A stretch of DNA of 64,000 nt from Melanocharis versteri (lineage: Eukaryota > Chordata > Aves > Passeriformes > Melanocharitidae): assembly GCA_013397845.1 (NCBI GenBank), contig VZTG01006028.1, positions 62,001 through 126,000 of the forward strand. The letters run 5' to 3'. Positions 48,195-60,500 of the stretch are shown piece by piece (the first letter of the stretch is position 1; every line of letters begins with the position of its first letter). Both the position numbers and the translations under genes were made by a program. The notes under the pieces are model-generated. The model saw only the letters and a program-made list of their open reading frames with translations. It had not been told where the DNA came from and ran no database searches.

Positions 48195-48573
48195 CTAAAA
48201 TGAAAAACTGGCCGGTGGAGAAGAGCTGCTGGGAGCTCTGACAGACCTTGAGGACGGAGGATTACTGGACAACTCCTGCAGATTCTCATCGAAGGCATTG
48301 GCTCAGCCTTCCAGTCAGTGCATGCAGAGGTGTGCGTTCAGCAGTCGAGGATGGAAGTGCTACGTCGTTCCTCAGTCTTCGCTGCGGAGGTGATGGAGGT
48401 TTTTGACAGGTCTCCCACTGACAAAGAGCTTGTGTCCCAAGCCAAGGCTCTCTGCAGAGACTACATAAACTCGAGGCTGATTCAAGCAGGTGTCAGCTGG
48501 AGCAAACCTGAGTACAACGCCCCAGTGCCCGGGGGTAAGCTGGCCGAGGTGTCCACCATACTGCTGCGACTTG
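48195..48573 (+). CDS. BOK: BOK first coding exon (leader plus codons 1-74)
   Basis: ATG at 48351 matches the family start MEVLRRSSVFAAE. An in-frame GTG at 48318 is ignored. 74 codons plus one base run to the donor GTGAGT at 48574, ending with the first half of BH3 (KLAEVSTILLRL). The 5' edge is uncertain: the best acceptor is ttttgtttaccAG ending at 48194, but AGs at 48284 and 48341 are alternatives. Compared with the human protein as I remember it, there is one extra residue in the PVPGGKLAEV loop. Only 48351-48573 is coding. Confidence 0.9.
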
Positions 48574-51500
48574 GTGAGTCCTGCTGGGATGAGGGGAACT
48601 CAGGCTGTATGGAGCGATTCGGACCAGACTAAGGTTTCTGGAAGAGCTTTTCATGTGATGATACAGAGGGTTTGCTTCTCTGCTTTTGCGTTTTGGTTTT
48701 GGTGATCTTCCCTAAACAGCTCCTTTGCTTGAGTTTCCTCAATCTCTTGGAGCACTGCTCAGCACAGGGTTTCTGCAAAACTGCCTTTTTCTAAGTCCTT
48801 GCAACAGCTCAAAATCACAATGCAGTCCAAGAAAGCCCAGCAGCAGACTGATTCTATATGCACAGGTCTCCAGCTGTGTAACAGTTCTCACAGTACATAG
48901 AACAGTCTTTCTCAGCTGGGCATTTTAAATGGTTTTGCTGTGTTTTCTCTAGATGTGAGCGACTTGATTGCCATGATGCATCTGGCACCTTCTAGGGCGC
49001 TGCTACCACTGGACTTGGGCTTCAGCAGTAGCTCACCCAGCTTTGATTTGGGGGTAGTTGCTTAGAAAATGTGTTGTTGGAGATTTTATGAAAGCTGCTT
49101 TTTAATGCCGGTGTGTTTATTTTCCCTTTGTGTACCTTAGTCATTCAGCAAGACCTGAGTTTTCTTGCTTTTTGCTGGAGCAAGAAGGAGTTGGTTGGTG
49201 TTGCCTGGCATACGCTGCCATTTGGTGCCACCCTCACAGCACGGCAACCACGGGGGCTTCAGGGAGAGCAATTTGAAAGTCATGCCTGGAGGCTGTGACA
49301 TGAAGACATGCTCTAGAGCTTGTACCAGGAGCACCCTCTAAATGTTGACAGTTGCCTAGCGCTTTGTTTTGGGTTGTGTAGCATCTTGTGTGCTCAAGTC
49401 TAGCTGTTTGTCATTTGGGAACCCAACACCTTTATTCTTGGAAGTTGCTTCCAACATCCCTCTTTGCCTGCAGGCTGGTATATTAGTTCACATCTGGTTT
49501 GGAAACCACCACCAGCATTTGCATCTGATTTACTTACATCAGGGTTCAAACTGGTGAAGTAACCATTAGCTGGGCCTAACAAAGTCAGGGCCAGGGCTGG
49601 TGTCTCCCCTTTCTCCCCTTTCTACCTGTTCAATACTATCCCAGGTTTCTTTTTAAGGCATAGCTGTGTTTCTTTTAACTGACTTTTTAAAAAATTCATT
49701 CCTTTTCACTTTTTCTCTTCTATGCTGATTTTACTTCTGTTTTTTTTTTTTCCAGTGGTTGTTTGATCTTTGGGGGAAATTTTTTGTTCTTCTGTCAATC
49801 TCACTGTCTATTTGTACTCCCTTTCTTCTCCATCTGGGTTGGGGGTTGGGATTTATTTACTTTCAACCCAGGCTTCTGTAGGTGGCCAGGAACATGTTAA
49901 AGGGCAAGCAGGTGGTGCACTGGATCTGAAGGCGTCTCCTGGGTTATCCAGATGGAAAGATTTGGCTGATAGTCCCAGGAACCTGGTGCCTTCTCTGAGC
50001 AAATCTGTTTGGAGAGCACCATGTGGTACCCATGCAGCCAGGAAGGTGAGCAGTCCTACTCATTAAGATGAAGAGTAGTTTCTGTCCTGTTTCTTTAGAA
50101 ACTCCACTTGCCACATGACCCATCCCTTTCTTTTCCCCTTTGCTGCTCTAACCAGCACAGGGCCAACTGGTATCCAGCCATCTGCCAGGAATGGTAATCC
50201 TTAGCCACTTCCTAAGCAGGGCAACAAGCCAGACCAGTTTTTTTCCTTTATGATAGTGCTGAGAAGCCTATGGAGATGGGAAGTTGGAGTATTTCCTAGC
50301 CCACTTGCACACAGAGAGTCCAGTGGACTGTCTGGTGAGCTGGCAGAGGTCCTGGGCACAGGCGATGCAGTTGTGGGTCATGGGGAGGGACACCCCGTCA
50401 GCTCAGTGAGGCTTAGCAGCTAATTAGGGCAATTAATGAGTCAGACATGGTAAAACCTAATGGTATAGCCAAATGAGGCATCCCAGACCAACCTGCTGTG
50501 TCTGCCATAGGCCTGGTTTATCTGAACTTGTACTTCCTCTGGCCAAGGCCCAGGGGGGTGCCCTTTGACCAGTGCACTGATCTTCTGCACGTGGGAACTG
50601 TCACTGCTGCCCTGCTAATTCCTCCGTAATCACTGGAGAAAGGAGGAGAAGCCCCCAAATTGCTGTAAATGTTGCAAAGTTGGGCATCAGTACAAGGACT
50701 CTGGAGACCAGCACCAGTGCATCATGCCACAGGAGAGGTCTGTGTGCTGCTGGGGCAGCGAGGCTCTCCAAGCACGGGAATGCTTTGCTGTGCTTTCTTT
50801 CCCTGGATGCTCCTGTCTGCCCTGTGCCTGCGGCTGAACGGGGCATATGTGCCTCCAACCAAACCCTGATCTCAGCTGGGGCCTCCAGGCATTGCTTGTT
50901 GGAAGTTGTAGCAGTGGCAGGCTACCAAGTACTGATCCCAGCCTCCTGTGCCTCCCTCAGCTAACCAGGGCTATCGTCTTTTCATTACATTTACCAGGAA
51001 GCCTGTGTGCTGCCTGTGAGGAGAAAACAGCCTCTGAGTAGTCCAAGTAAGGTTTCCTCTTATCAGGGCTGACCATGTGTTGGCAGGTTTCCTCTTGCTG
51101 TCAAACAGGGACAATCCCACACTCAGAAAGAGCTGGGAGGGCTCAGCTGTGGAATTCTGTAGAGTTGGGCTTTGCCTGTGCTGAGTGCCAGATAAATGAA
51201 TTAAGGATCAGTACCTAATGACTCTTATAACAAGATCCTGATTGCAGTGACATCTTCCTTTTTACCTCTCATATAAATGAAATTTTGAGGAATATCAGTT
51301 GCCCTCTGGCTGGGCCAAATCACCTGGGTCTCGCAGTGGGATATAAAGCTGTTGGGATAGCTCTTCCTCTTCCCAGAGCACCCTTGTGCAGAAGAGCACA
51401 GTGTGTCCTAAATCTAAGCCAAAAAGGGCTCTCCCTGCACAAAGGGCCTTGGTCCCATGTGGTGTTTGCGTTGTGTCATGCTCCTACAGCAGCTGTGCAA

Positions 51501-54500
51501 CCTTCATTAAATATCCCTGAACCTCTACAGAGAGAGAAATCCCTTGGAAACTGGGCTTTATTAATTCTACTACTCAAAAATGGTTTGTTTTGCTGCAAAG
51601 GAAAAGCTTTACTGTTGTTTCCCAAGCTCCATAGCTCAGTCCATTAGGAGAAGGTTCTCTGCTTGTCGTTGGTATTTTTGTTTAGGTCTTCAAGCTGGCC
51701 TAACACTTCCAGCTATTTCCCAGCTGGGCAGAAAGCACTCTGGAGGTGAAAGCACATGTCTGTGTGTGTCAGGTACCTTGCTGCTGAGCAGTCAGCCATG
51801 CAAATGAACATCTCTTTAACCATTTGGAAGAGAGAAAGAACTCCAGATTGACTCTCAAGTGCCTGTGTGAGCATAAAATAGCTGAGAGTCTCTTTGTTTA
51901 ATTAATGTTGTGCAGCTCTGGGTGGATCCTTGGCTTTCGTCAGCCTTCAGCATTCTTGAGTCTCTCTCATGCACTTCAGGCATTTTTGTACAAGCCTGAT
52001 GGGGTTCTGAGGAAGGGCGTATCTCTCAAAAGCTTACATGGATGTACGTGCCTCCTTCTCACTTCTGAAATAAAATGACATGGCTTTGCTTATCTCAGGC
52101 CTGTCTCCTGTGTTGGAGGAAAGGCAGGCAGCCAGCCTGGCAACAGCATTTATGTTGGGTATTACTGCAGTCACAGCACTGGTACAGGGCTGCTGCAAAA
52201 AACCAATTCAGGAGTCCCAGGCACAGGGCACATTGGGAAAGGAGGGTGCAGGTGGTAGGGAATTGCATCTAAACGACCCTAAGCACTCTGCTGCCTGCTT
52301 CAGCTCAGGTGGAGCTGGGGTTCAGACCCTTTGGCTGAAGGCATCCCTGGAGTGACCCGGGCCATGATGGTGAGAGCAGGGCTCGGTGCTGTGTGTGCTG
52401 ACTGCTGGCTGTTTGTTTGCAGGGGATGAGCTGGAGTACATTCGCCCCAATGTCTACCGGAATATCGCCCGCCAGCTGAACATCTCGCTGCACTCGGAGA
52501 CCGTGGTGTCGGACGCCTTCCTGGCAGTGGCTGCGCAGATTTTCACCGCAGGTACGGCGCTCAGACAGATACGCAGGCAGGGCTGGGTGTAAAGGAACAG
52601 GATGGAGCCACCTCTCTCAGGAGAAGGCATGTTTCTGGGATAGCCTGCAAGGTGGGGCCTGGTTTCTGAAAGGGCTATGGGCAGTTAGGCAGTGTGCCCT
52701 GCTTTAATGATTTAATGAGGGCTCCTCTCTGCTGTCTTCTGGCAGGGAAATGTCCTGGGTTGTAATATCCTCCCGTAGGTTCTGTCTCATTCTAGAAGGC
52801 ACCTCCTGCCCTTCCTCGTTAGGAGGTGGTTGTTACCTCATTGCATGAGGAGGTCACTCATTCCAAGCTTCTTTGCTCACCATTGGCAGTTGCAGAAGAT
52901 TCATTGCATGGGAGTCTCCCTTGTTCCAGCTCTTGCTGCTGATGCTGGGAGCCAGAATCAACTCATCACAAGAGAGCTCCTCTCCTCCTGGCTTCCCTTC
53001 CCACAGCAACAGCCAGAATTACAATGGGACCTGCTCCTTCTCCTTTCTGGTTTTGGGGAAGTCTTGGTCCTTAAGGCTGTTGCAGATGAGCAGGTGCTTT
53101 GAGCTTTCTCCCTGCTTAGATGTGAGTGTTCTGCTGCTGCTGTTAGGCTGGTTCCAGAGATGATGGTCAAAAGCAAAAATATGCTCTATGCTGTGTTCCT
53201 GCAAGAGAACTTCAGCTTTTCCTGGAAACAGTCCCTGCCACAACTGGAAAAGCAGCCTGTGAGAATTGAGGGAAGAGAAACCTTATAGACAGATTAATGT
53301 CAGGCAGGTTCTGACATGGTTGTAGGTTTTCTGCAATGTCTTGTTCTGTTGTCTGCAGAAGGGTCAGTAGACATCAAAGATAGGAAACAAAACAAAAAAA
53401 AAAGGAAAAAAAACCAAAGAAAGCAGCTTGCTAGCCGCATAACAGTGTGAAAACACTGGAACCAGTGACAATAGCATGGGAAGTGTCACAGGATGCAGGG
53501 ACTCTTGTCACTTTGGGAATAGCTGCTACAGGATAGAAGTCCAGGTTTCAGTTGTACTTTCAAATAGGCTACCCCACTCAAAACCTTCTAATCTTCACAA
53601 TCAACTGTGCTTCTTTATCTGGAACTACCTGCACTCTGGAGAAGCCCTGACATGCCGAAGGTCTGAAGTGTGTTGTGGTGGAGAGCACAGATCCTCCCCA
53701 GAATCTCAACATATGGCAAAATAGATCTCTGAGAAGGACTGCCCAAGCAGGACTTCTGGCAGCTTGAGCAGGGCAAATTTTACTCCCTGGGTCGGGGAAA
53801 TTGATGCTGTGTCATTGGAAATGGATGGAATTGGGCTGTGTGGCTGGTACTGCAGCCCTCAACAGCCTTTCAGAGCATGCCTGGGATGCGGCTTGCCTTT
53901 GCACTGGGCGGGCTTGGGAGGGCCTGTGAGCTCAGAAAGCAAGCGCTGGGAAAGCACGGCAGGAATGTCTCGGCGTGGCTGTGTTCAAGGGGCAGGTGCC
54001 CTGTCTTGTCACTTAGTGCTGAGCTTCACTTGCGTCAAGGCTTACAGAAAAACAACGGTCAGGTTGGCAGGCTCAGGTGCAATTTGCATTGCAGGGGAGC
54101 AGGTGATCTTAGATGACTACAGCTGGCTGCATTGGAACTGGCCCACCTCCAGAAGTGAAGTGACACAGAGCTAAGCCAGAAAGCCAAGAATGCTGCAGGT
54201 GAATCCATAGATGTGTGCTGCAATGCTGCCTAACCATGATGCTGGGGAGAAAGCCTGCTGCCTCCTGGGAATTCTGCTCTCAGTGCATATTGACAAATTC
54301 ATTGAGAGCTGCATTTTTTTTGGTGTTCTTCAACTTCTCAGCTCAAATGTGCGGGAGCCAAATGTGTGGGTAGTTTAAAATTAAAGTAGAAATCATATCT
54401 CGTAGTTCTAAACCTGGGTTTTCAGGGTATTAAGAATAGAATCTGGACTCAGCCCTCTGAGGCTGATAATGCTGGAGACTTTGGACTTAAGCTCTGTTGA

Positions 54501-57500
54501 CAGTGTTGCCCCTCCTTGGGGGCCACCCTGCTGCAGAAATGGCTGGTAGTGTGCTGGTTGCACAGGAGCTCGTTGAAACCTTCCCAGGGCTCTCCATGCT
54601 CTGTTCTTAACTCTTTCTCATCTCTGCTGGGAGTTGTGTATTTAATTGCTTTTATCAGCTTGTTATTGTAATTTCTCCTAGGCAGCAGGCTGCTGAGTGG
54701 CAGAGGGCTAGGAGCTTGCTGATTTTTAACATTCCTGGATCCCACTGCAGTCTCAAAACTCAGCATTTAACAATAAATCCAGCAAACTGGAATTGGCTGT
54801 AGAAGCCAGACATTCATTCCTTTTTTTTTTTTTTCCATAGTTCAGAGGAAAGAGGCTCTTATTGAGCAAAGGAAACCAGACACTCAAGTTCAGTCTGAGT
54901 TTTCATGCCAATTACCAAGTTTATTAAGAAACCAGCTACAGTCTGACACTACAGTGCTTAGACAACTAGGGGAGCCCCACTAGTCACTTACAATGCCTTT
55001 CCAGCAAGGAAGCAGGGGATTTTGACCCTTTTTTGCTGGAGAGGTTTTCTCCTTTATCTTTTACATGTCTATCTTCCACATTCTGGTCTGGTTGTGAGTC
55101 TTCACGCTGTAGCTCTGTCTGTGCTTACTTCCTGTCCACAAGTCTTGACTAAGCTCAAAACTGCCATGAGCAGCCTGTTTCGATGCCTCTTCTTTCAGTG
55201 AAGAAATTTTTACTGATACCCAATCTGAACATTACCTGGTGCAATTTGGGGGCATTTCCTCTTGTCTCATGGCTTGTCATCTGGAAGAAGAGACTATGGT
55301 AAGGCTCAAGCTGTATTTTGTTCCCGTTTCCAAACAACTCACTAGTTATTCAGGGTGTGGAGAGCCCATCAGTGTGGAGACAAGCACAGCAGAGACCTGA
55401 TCTGCTTTTGATGGCAAAGGATCTGCAACAACATCATCTCTGTGATGTTACCACTGGCTCCTGTGCATGGTCCAAAGCTGCTCTGCAGGTAGCAGGAGGC
55501 TTTCCCCTGACTTGAGCAGGCTTTTTTTTGGGGCCTGGCTGAGCTGACATTTACCTTAGGTGTTAAAACAAATACCAGAAGGAAGAGGTCACTTGGTGGA
55601 GAAGCAGAAGTAGAAAAGGGAGAGGCATTTTCCTTTCCTAAAGGAAGCAGTTCTGTCCTGTTGGTAAGAGTTGCTAGGCATGAGGGCTTTTGAAAAGCTT
55701 TCAACCTGGTTTTTACTGGGTTTGGTTTTTAATCAAGGGTGCCTGGGCTGAAGTGAACCCTGTGTAACAGGAATGTAGGGTTAATGCTTTCTGAGGAGAA
55801 AGCACTTTCCCTGCAGGAGCAAATGGATGTAGATGACATCAAGCTGACTGGTGCTGTTGACACACCTGAAGGAAAGGATGACATCCAGAGGGACCTGGAC
55901 AAGCTTGAGAAGTGACCCGTGGGAATCTCACGAGGTGAAACAAGGCCAAGTGCTACTACTGCATCTGGGTCGGGGCAAGCACCAGGATCAGTCTGGGCTA
56001 GGGATGAGCAGATGAAGAACAACCCTGGGAGAAGAACTTGGGGGTGCTGGTGGGTGAGAGCTGGACATGGCCCTGTGTACTGGACCCAGAAGCCGCCCAT
56101 GTGCTGGGCTGATCCCCCAGTGTGGGCAGCAGGGGAGGGGGAGATTCTGCCCCTCTGCCCCACTCAGACCTGCCTCCAGCCTGAGGGTCCCAGCACAGGA
56201 AGGGCATGGAGGTGCTGGAGCAAGTCCAGAGGAGGCACCAAAATGATTAGAGGAGGGATGGAGCAGCTTTGCTGAGAGGAAAGGCTGAGAGTTGGGATTG
56301 TTCAGCCTGGAGAAGAGAAGCTCCAGGTGACCTAATTGTGGCCTTCAAATCCCTGAAGGAGCCAACAAGGAGGTTGGAGAGAGACTATTGACAAGGGCCT
56401 GGAGTGACAGGACAAGGGGGAATGGCTTCATACTAACAGGTAGTAGGTTTATATTAGATATTGGGAAGAAATTCTTCCCTAGGAAGGTGAGACCCTGGCA
56501 CAGGTTGCTCAGAGAAGCTGTGGCTGCCCCCTCCCTGGAAGCATCCAAGGCCGGGTTGGACAGGGCTTGGAGCATTCTGGGATAGTGGAAAGCATCTCTG
56601 CCTGTCAGAGACTGGAAAAAGTGATCTGTTCTGAGACATCTTAGGATGCTTGTAATGTGTGGTAGGCGGTGGGTCGGACCTTGCTCTGGTGAGATGGTGC
56701 CCTGCCCCCTGTACCCCTCAACCCTGCAGTGTGTGTCAGCCATGGCACACTGAAGGCAGCCCCCCAGGGTTGCCTGACCCAGTCCCTGAGTGGCTGAGAG
56801 ACCACAAGAACCACCAGGGAGGAAGGCCCAGGATGGGCCAAAGCTTTAAGCCTGACCACGAGGCAAGCACATTGTCCTTTAACCCTGCCTTCATCTCGGA
56901 GTTTTACGTCACTGGAACCCAGGAGTTGGTAGCTGTATGTCTGGTTTTTTATATATTTCCCGTCTTTCTGTTTTTCTCCCTTTCTTCTTCTCTCTTCTCA
57001 CAGAATATGACATTGAAGGGGTTTAAATAAAGTTTTTCTATGTTCAATGGGCTAAGTCTATGCATCGGTAAGTGATGTTACATTGCATTTACTCTTTTGC
57101 CAATGTTTCTTCATTTCCTATAGTTTGCCAGTAAACTTTCATGTGTTTTTTTACCTCTTGAGAATATCTGGTTGGGATTTTCTCCTTTGTTTCTACCCAG
57201 AGCAAAAGAACCTTGGCTTTAACCCTGGAACTAAGTGACTGGGGTGTAACACTGCCCATGACAGGGGATTGGAATGAGATGAGCTTTGAGTTCCCTTCCA
57301 ACCCAGACCATTCTGGGTTTCTCTGAAATGCTGTTAGAAATGCATCCTTCTGCTCCCTCATCGCTTAGGCCTTATGACTTGAGCTTCCTGCCTCATGCAC
57401 ACCCCTCTGGGCTTTTCTCTCCACCAAAGTGTGTTGTGTCTGGCTGTATTCTCCCAGCTGTCGAAGTGTAGCAGTGGATGGTGTTTCTTTAAGGTCTGGT

Positions 57501-60500
57501 TTGCGAGCGAGACTTTGATGCTGCGTGGAGCAGAGGGAAGTTTATTTGAATAACCTCGGGTAGTGTGGTGCCCTGAGACTGCACAGTCGTGTCTCATGTC
57601 TCCTTCATCTCTCCCCTGGGGCAGACGAGCTCATATGAGCAGGAACACTTTCAAGAGCATTCCTCTCCTGCTAATTCATTTTACCCTGGGCTCAGCAGTG
57701 TTTACATACCTTCAGCTCCATGGCTGGCCTAGAGAGTGCAACTTGTATTTCTTAATTTTTATAATGCCTTCTAAGCAGCCCTTTACTTTTTCCATATCCT
57801 TTTGTTCCGTGTCTGTGAGCAGAGCTTTCTCTCTTTTGATCATTCGTTTTTGGAGTAGCTTTCCATTCCCCTGTTGTTGCTAGCTCCTGTGCATATTAAT
57901 CTACGCAGTGGGAAGCTGTGAATGGATTGTCTTGCTTGGTGATGAGTGCCCATTTCACCCAGTGTGGGTGACAGCCAGGCCTTTTGAGGAATTTGGAGCA
58001 CGACCATGTGTTTTCGCTTCTCGTGTGCACTGGCCAGACGCAATTCCAGCTTGTGCTGAGATGCATCACACTAGTGTCACTTTCAACCCAGCCTGGACAT
58101 CGGGAGGGACGGAGGCACTGCCCTCTCAGTCATCGTGCTCCTCTGCCCCTGCCGAGGGAGTCCTTGAGAGAGAAAAGTTAATGGAGCTGGTGTCCTGGGA
58201 AAGTGCAGAGGAGGGCTGCTGGGGCATGTTCCCCTGCCCTCTCCTGCCTGGGGCTGGGTGGTCGCTGGAGCCCTCCTGGGCAGGGGGCCCAGCCACAGGC
58301 ATGGCCTGGGTGTTGGAGGTGCCTGCTCTTCCCTTGCTTCCCACGATGTCTAGTGAGAACAAGAGCATAAGCTGTGCCCTGCTGTTGTGAGTGAGAAGCC
58401 CAGCCTGCTGTCTCCATCTTCTGCCTCCAGCGGTGGCAAGAGGACTTCAGACAAATGGAAATCAGGAAGGGATTTCCTCCTTTCCTGCCCCCATGGCCCG
58501 GCTCTGCTAGCAATAGGAAAGGCAGACTGAAGGATTGGTTTGACCCTTACAGGCACACTCTGGAAAGAGGATGTGACCCCTGAGCCCTCCATATCCATCA
58601 TTATAAGCATGAACCAAGAACTGGTTCTCTTTCTGCTGTGGAAGGGAGAGGGGTTCTTCCCATGTGCCAGGGAAGCACTCACCTCATGCAAGTCCTGCAG
58701 CAGGTACCACTATGGAACAATCTTGGCAGGAAGCTGGAGCTGAAGGGTTTCCTCTGCATCCTCTCTGGACTGATGTGCCTTAGAGCAAACTGCTTTCCTG
58801 TGTGCTGGGGAAGTCATGGGTCTCTTGAGCCTTTATCTTCCACAGGTTGTGGATACACTTTTCTTCTGTTGGAAAAAGAAACTTGGGTTCAAAACAAAGT
58901 TAACCAAGACTGGAGCTGTCTTTCTGTACCAGGGTGACTTCAGTCCTGTCAGTCTTTGTTACTGCCATGTAAATATCTCAGAGATAATGGACTTGCTTCA
59001 GATATTTAAAGAGTGCTGTCAGTAAAAGCTTGGGAATAAGCCAGTGAACTCTTCCCTGGAATTTTGAATAACTTTTGTTATGTAACTCAAGATGCAAGGA
59101 ACCACATTTCTGCAGGGATGGAGAGCTGTAAAACTGACTTATACTAAAGCTGAATATAAGCCAGCTGAGGCTCTGGTCCTGGAGATACCCTCAGCAAGGG
59201 ATGTAACCCCTTTAAAGCCTCTTTCATTAGGTAGAACTGTGTTGGCCTGCACTCGGACAGCCTCTTTCTTGCAGGGAGAACCCCTCTGTCTAGTCTTCTG
59301 TGGTTTCATAGCCTCTTCCTGGCTCATTCTGCTGGCTGTCATGGTGATACACAATGTGAGAAAGGCAGATAAATAGTGTGAATGCCAAACAGGCAGTGAA
59401 CTTCCTGAGTGACAGCGCTGGTGTCAGGGACACTGCAGGGTCTGCTCAACAAATAAAACCAAAAGAAAAAGAAGAACAGTCACTTTAGCTACGTTAATAA
59501 CTTTCTCTGATCTCGGGGATACTTCTGGGGAAGGACAGAGTATCACAGAGGATTTGAGCTAATGCTGTTACTGTTGCTGCAGAGCCTCACAAAAGGCTGT
59601 AGATTTTGATCTTACATTAGTCATGAAAAATGTTTTTTTTGTCACACTGAATGGATTTTCTTCGGTCTAACAAGGTATTCCTGTGGCTGACATTTGAAGA
59701 GTTCCTCTAAAGTTTAGTTCTTTTTTTTTTATTTAAGGAAAAGCAAGCAATTCCTAAAAGTGTTAGTGTGAGTGTCCCTTTTGAAGCACGAAGTGTAAGA
59801 ATTGTGGAAATGCTCTGAAATCTGCATCTTTTCTAAAGAAATATGGGGCACTCTGCTGCAATGAGAACAGCTGTGAGGAGGCTGGAGCTCCATCCCAGAG
59901 TTGGTTCAGGCTACCTGGGGAATCTGAGAGTGCAATGAAGGAAAGAAGGGGGGTCTTTACCCATTTAAATTGTATTTTTGCTTGCTGAGCACATCCCGTT
60001 TTCTAATGGTGTGTTTAACCCCTCCCGATCCATAGATCTAGTCATTGCACGGATCCTTCCATCCTCTCACCTGTTTTTTTTCCTTGCTGCAGCCCTGCAA
60101 GAACAGTTCTGTGTGGTTTTTAAATATTAGAACTTCACCAGGCTTCTGGCTGTGTTTGGGAGAGACTTTGGACAGATTCCATAGAGACCTAAGATTGTAA
60201 AATAATTCACAGTATGCTTGATAAATACGGCTATTACTGATAATAAAAGTACAAGAGAGGATGTGCCATTGTTCAGTGATAGTTCTGCATGGGAGCGAGA
60301 GGGTTGTGTTTCCAGGTCACTGGTCCTGAGAAAAGCCTGATGAGAGGCAGCTGACTGCAATGTTTGAGCATGAAGGATTTATGACTGCAATGTTTGAGCA
60401 TGAAGGATTTATGCCCAGTGGTGCTGGTAAGGCGCAGGGGAGCCCCCGGGAGGTTGGCTGGTACCTAGAGCTGAGCTTATTGCTAACACCAGCAGGAAGG

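Noticed and set aside
48318..48350. Upstream GTG in frame with BOK as the start
   Set aside because: BOK proteins begin with MEVLRRSS, which is the ATG at 48351. GTG starts are not expected here.
55919..56743. Frames of 118-132 codons within BOK intron 2
   Set aside because: They lie inside the CR1 copy at 55830-56650 and read its tail or its complement.
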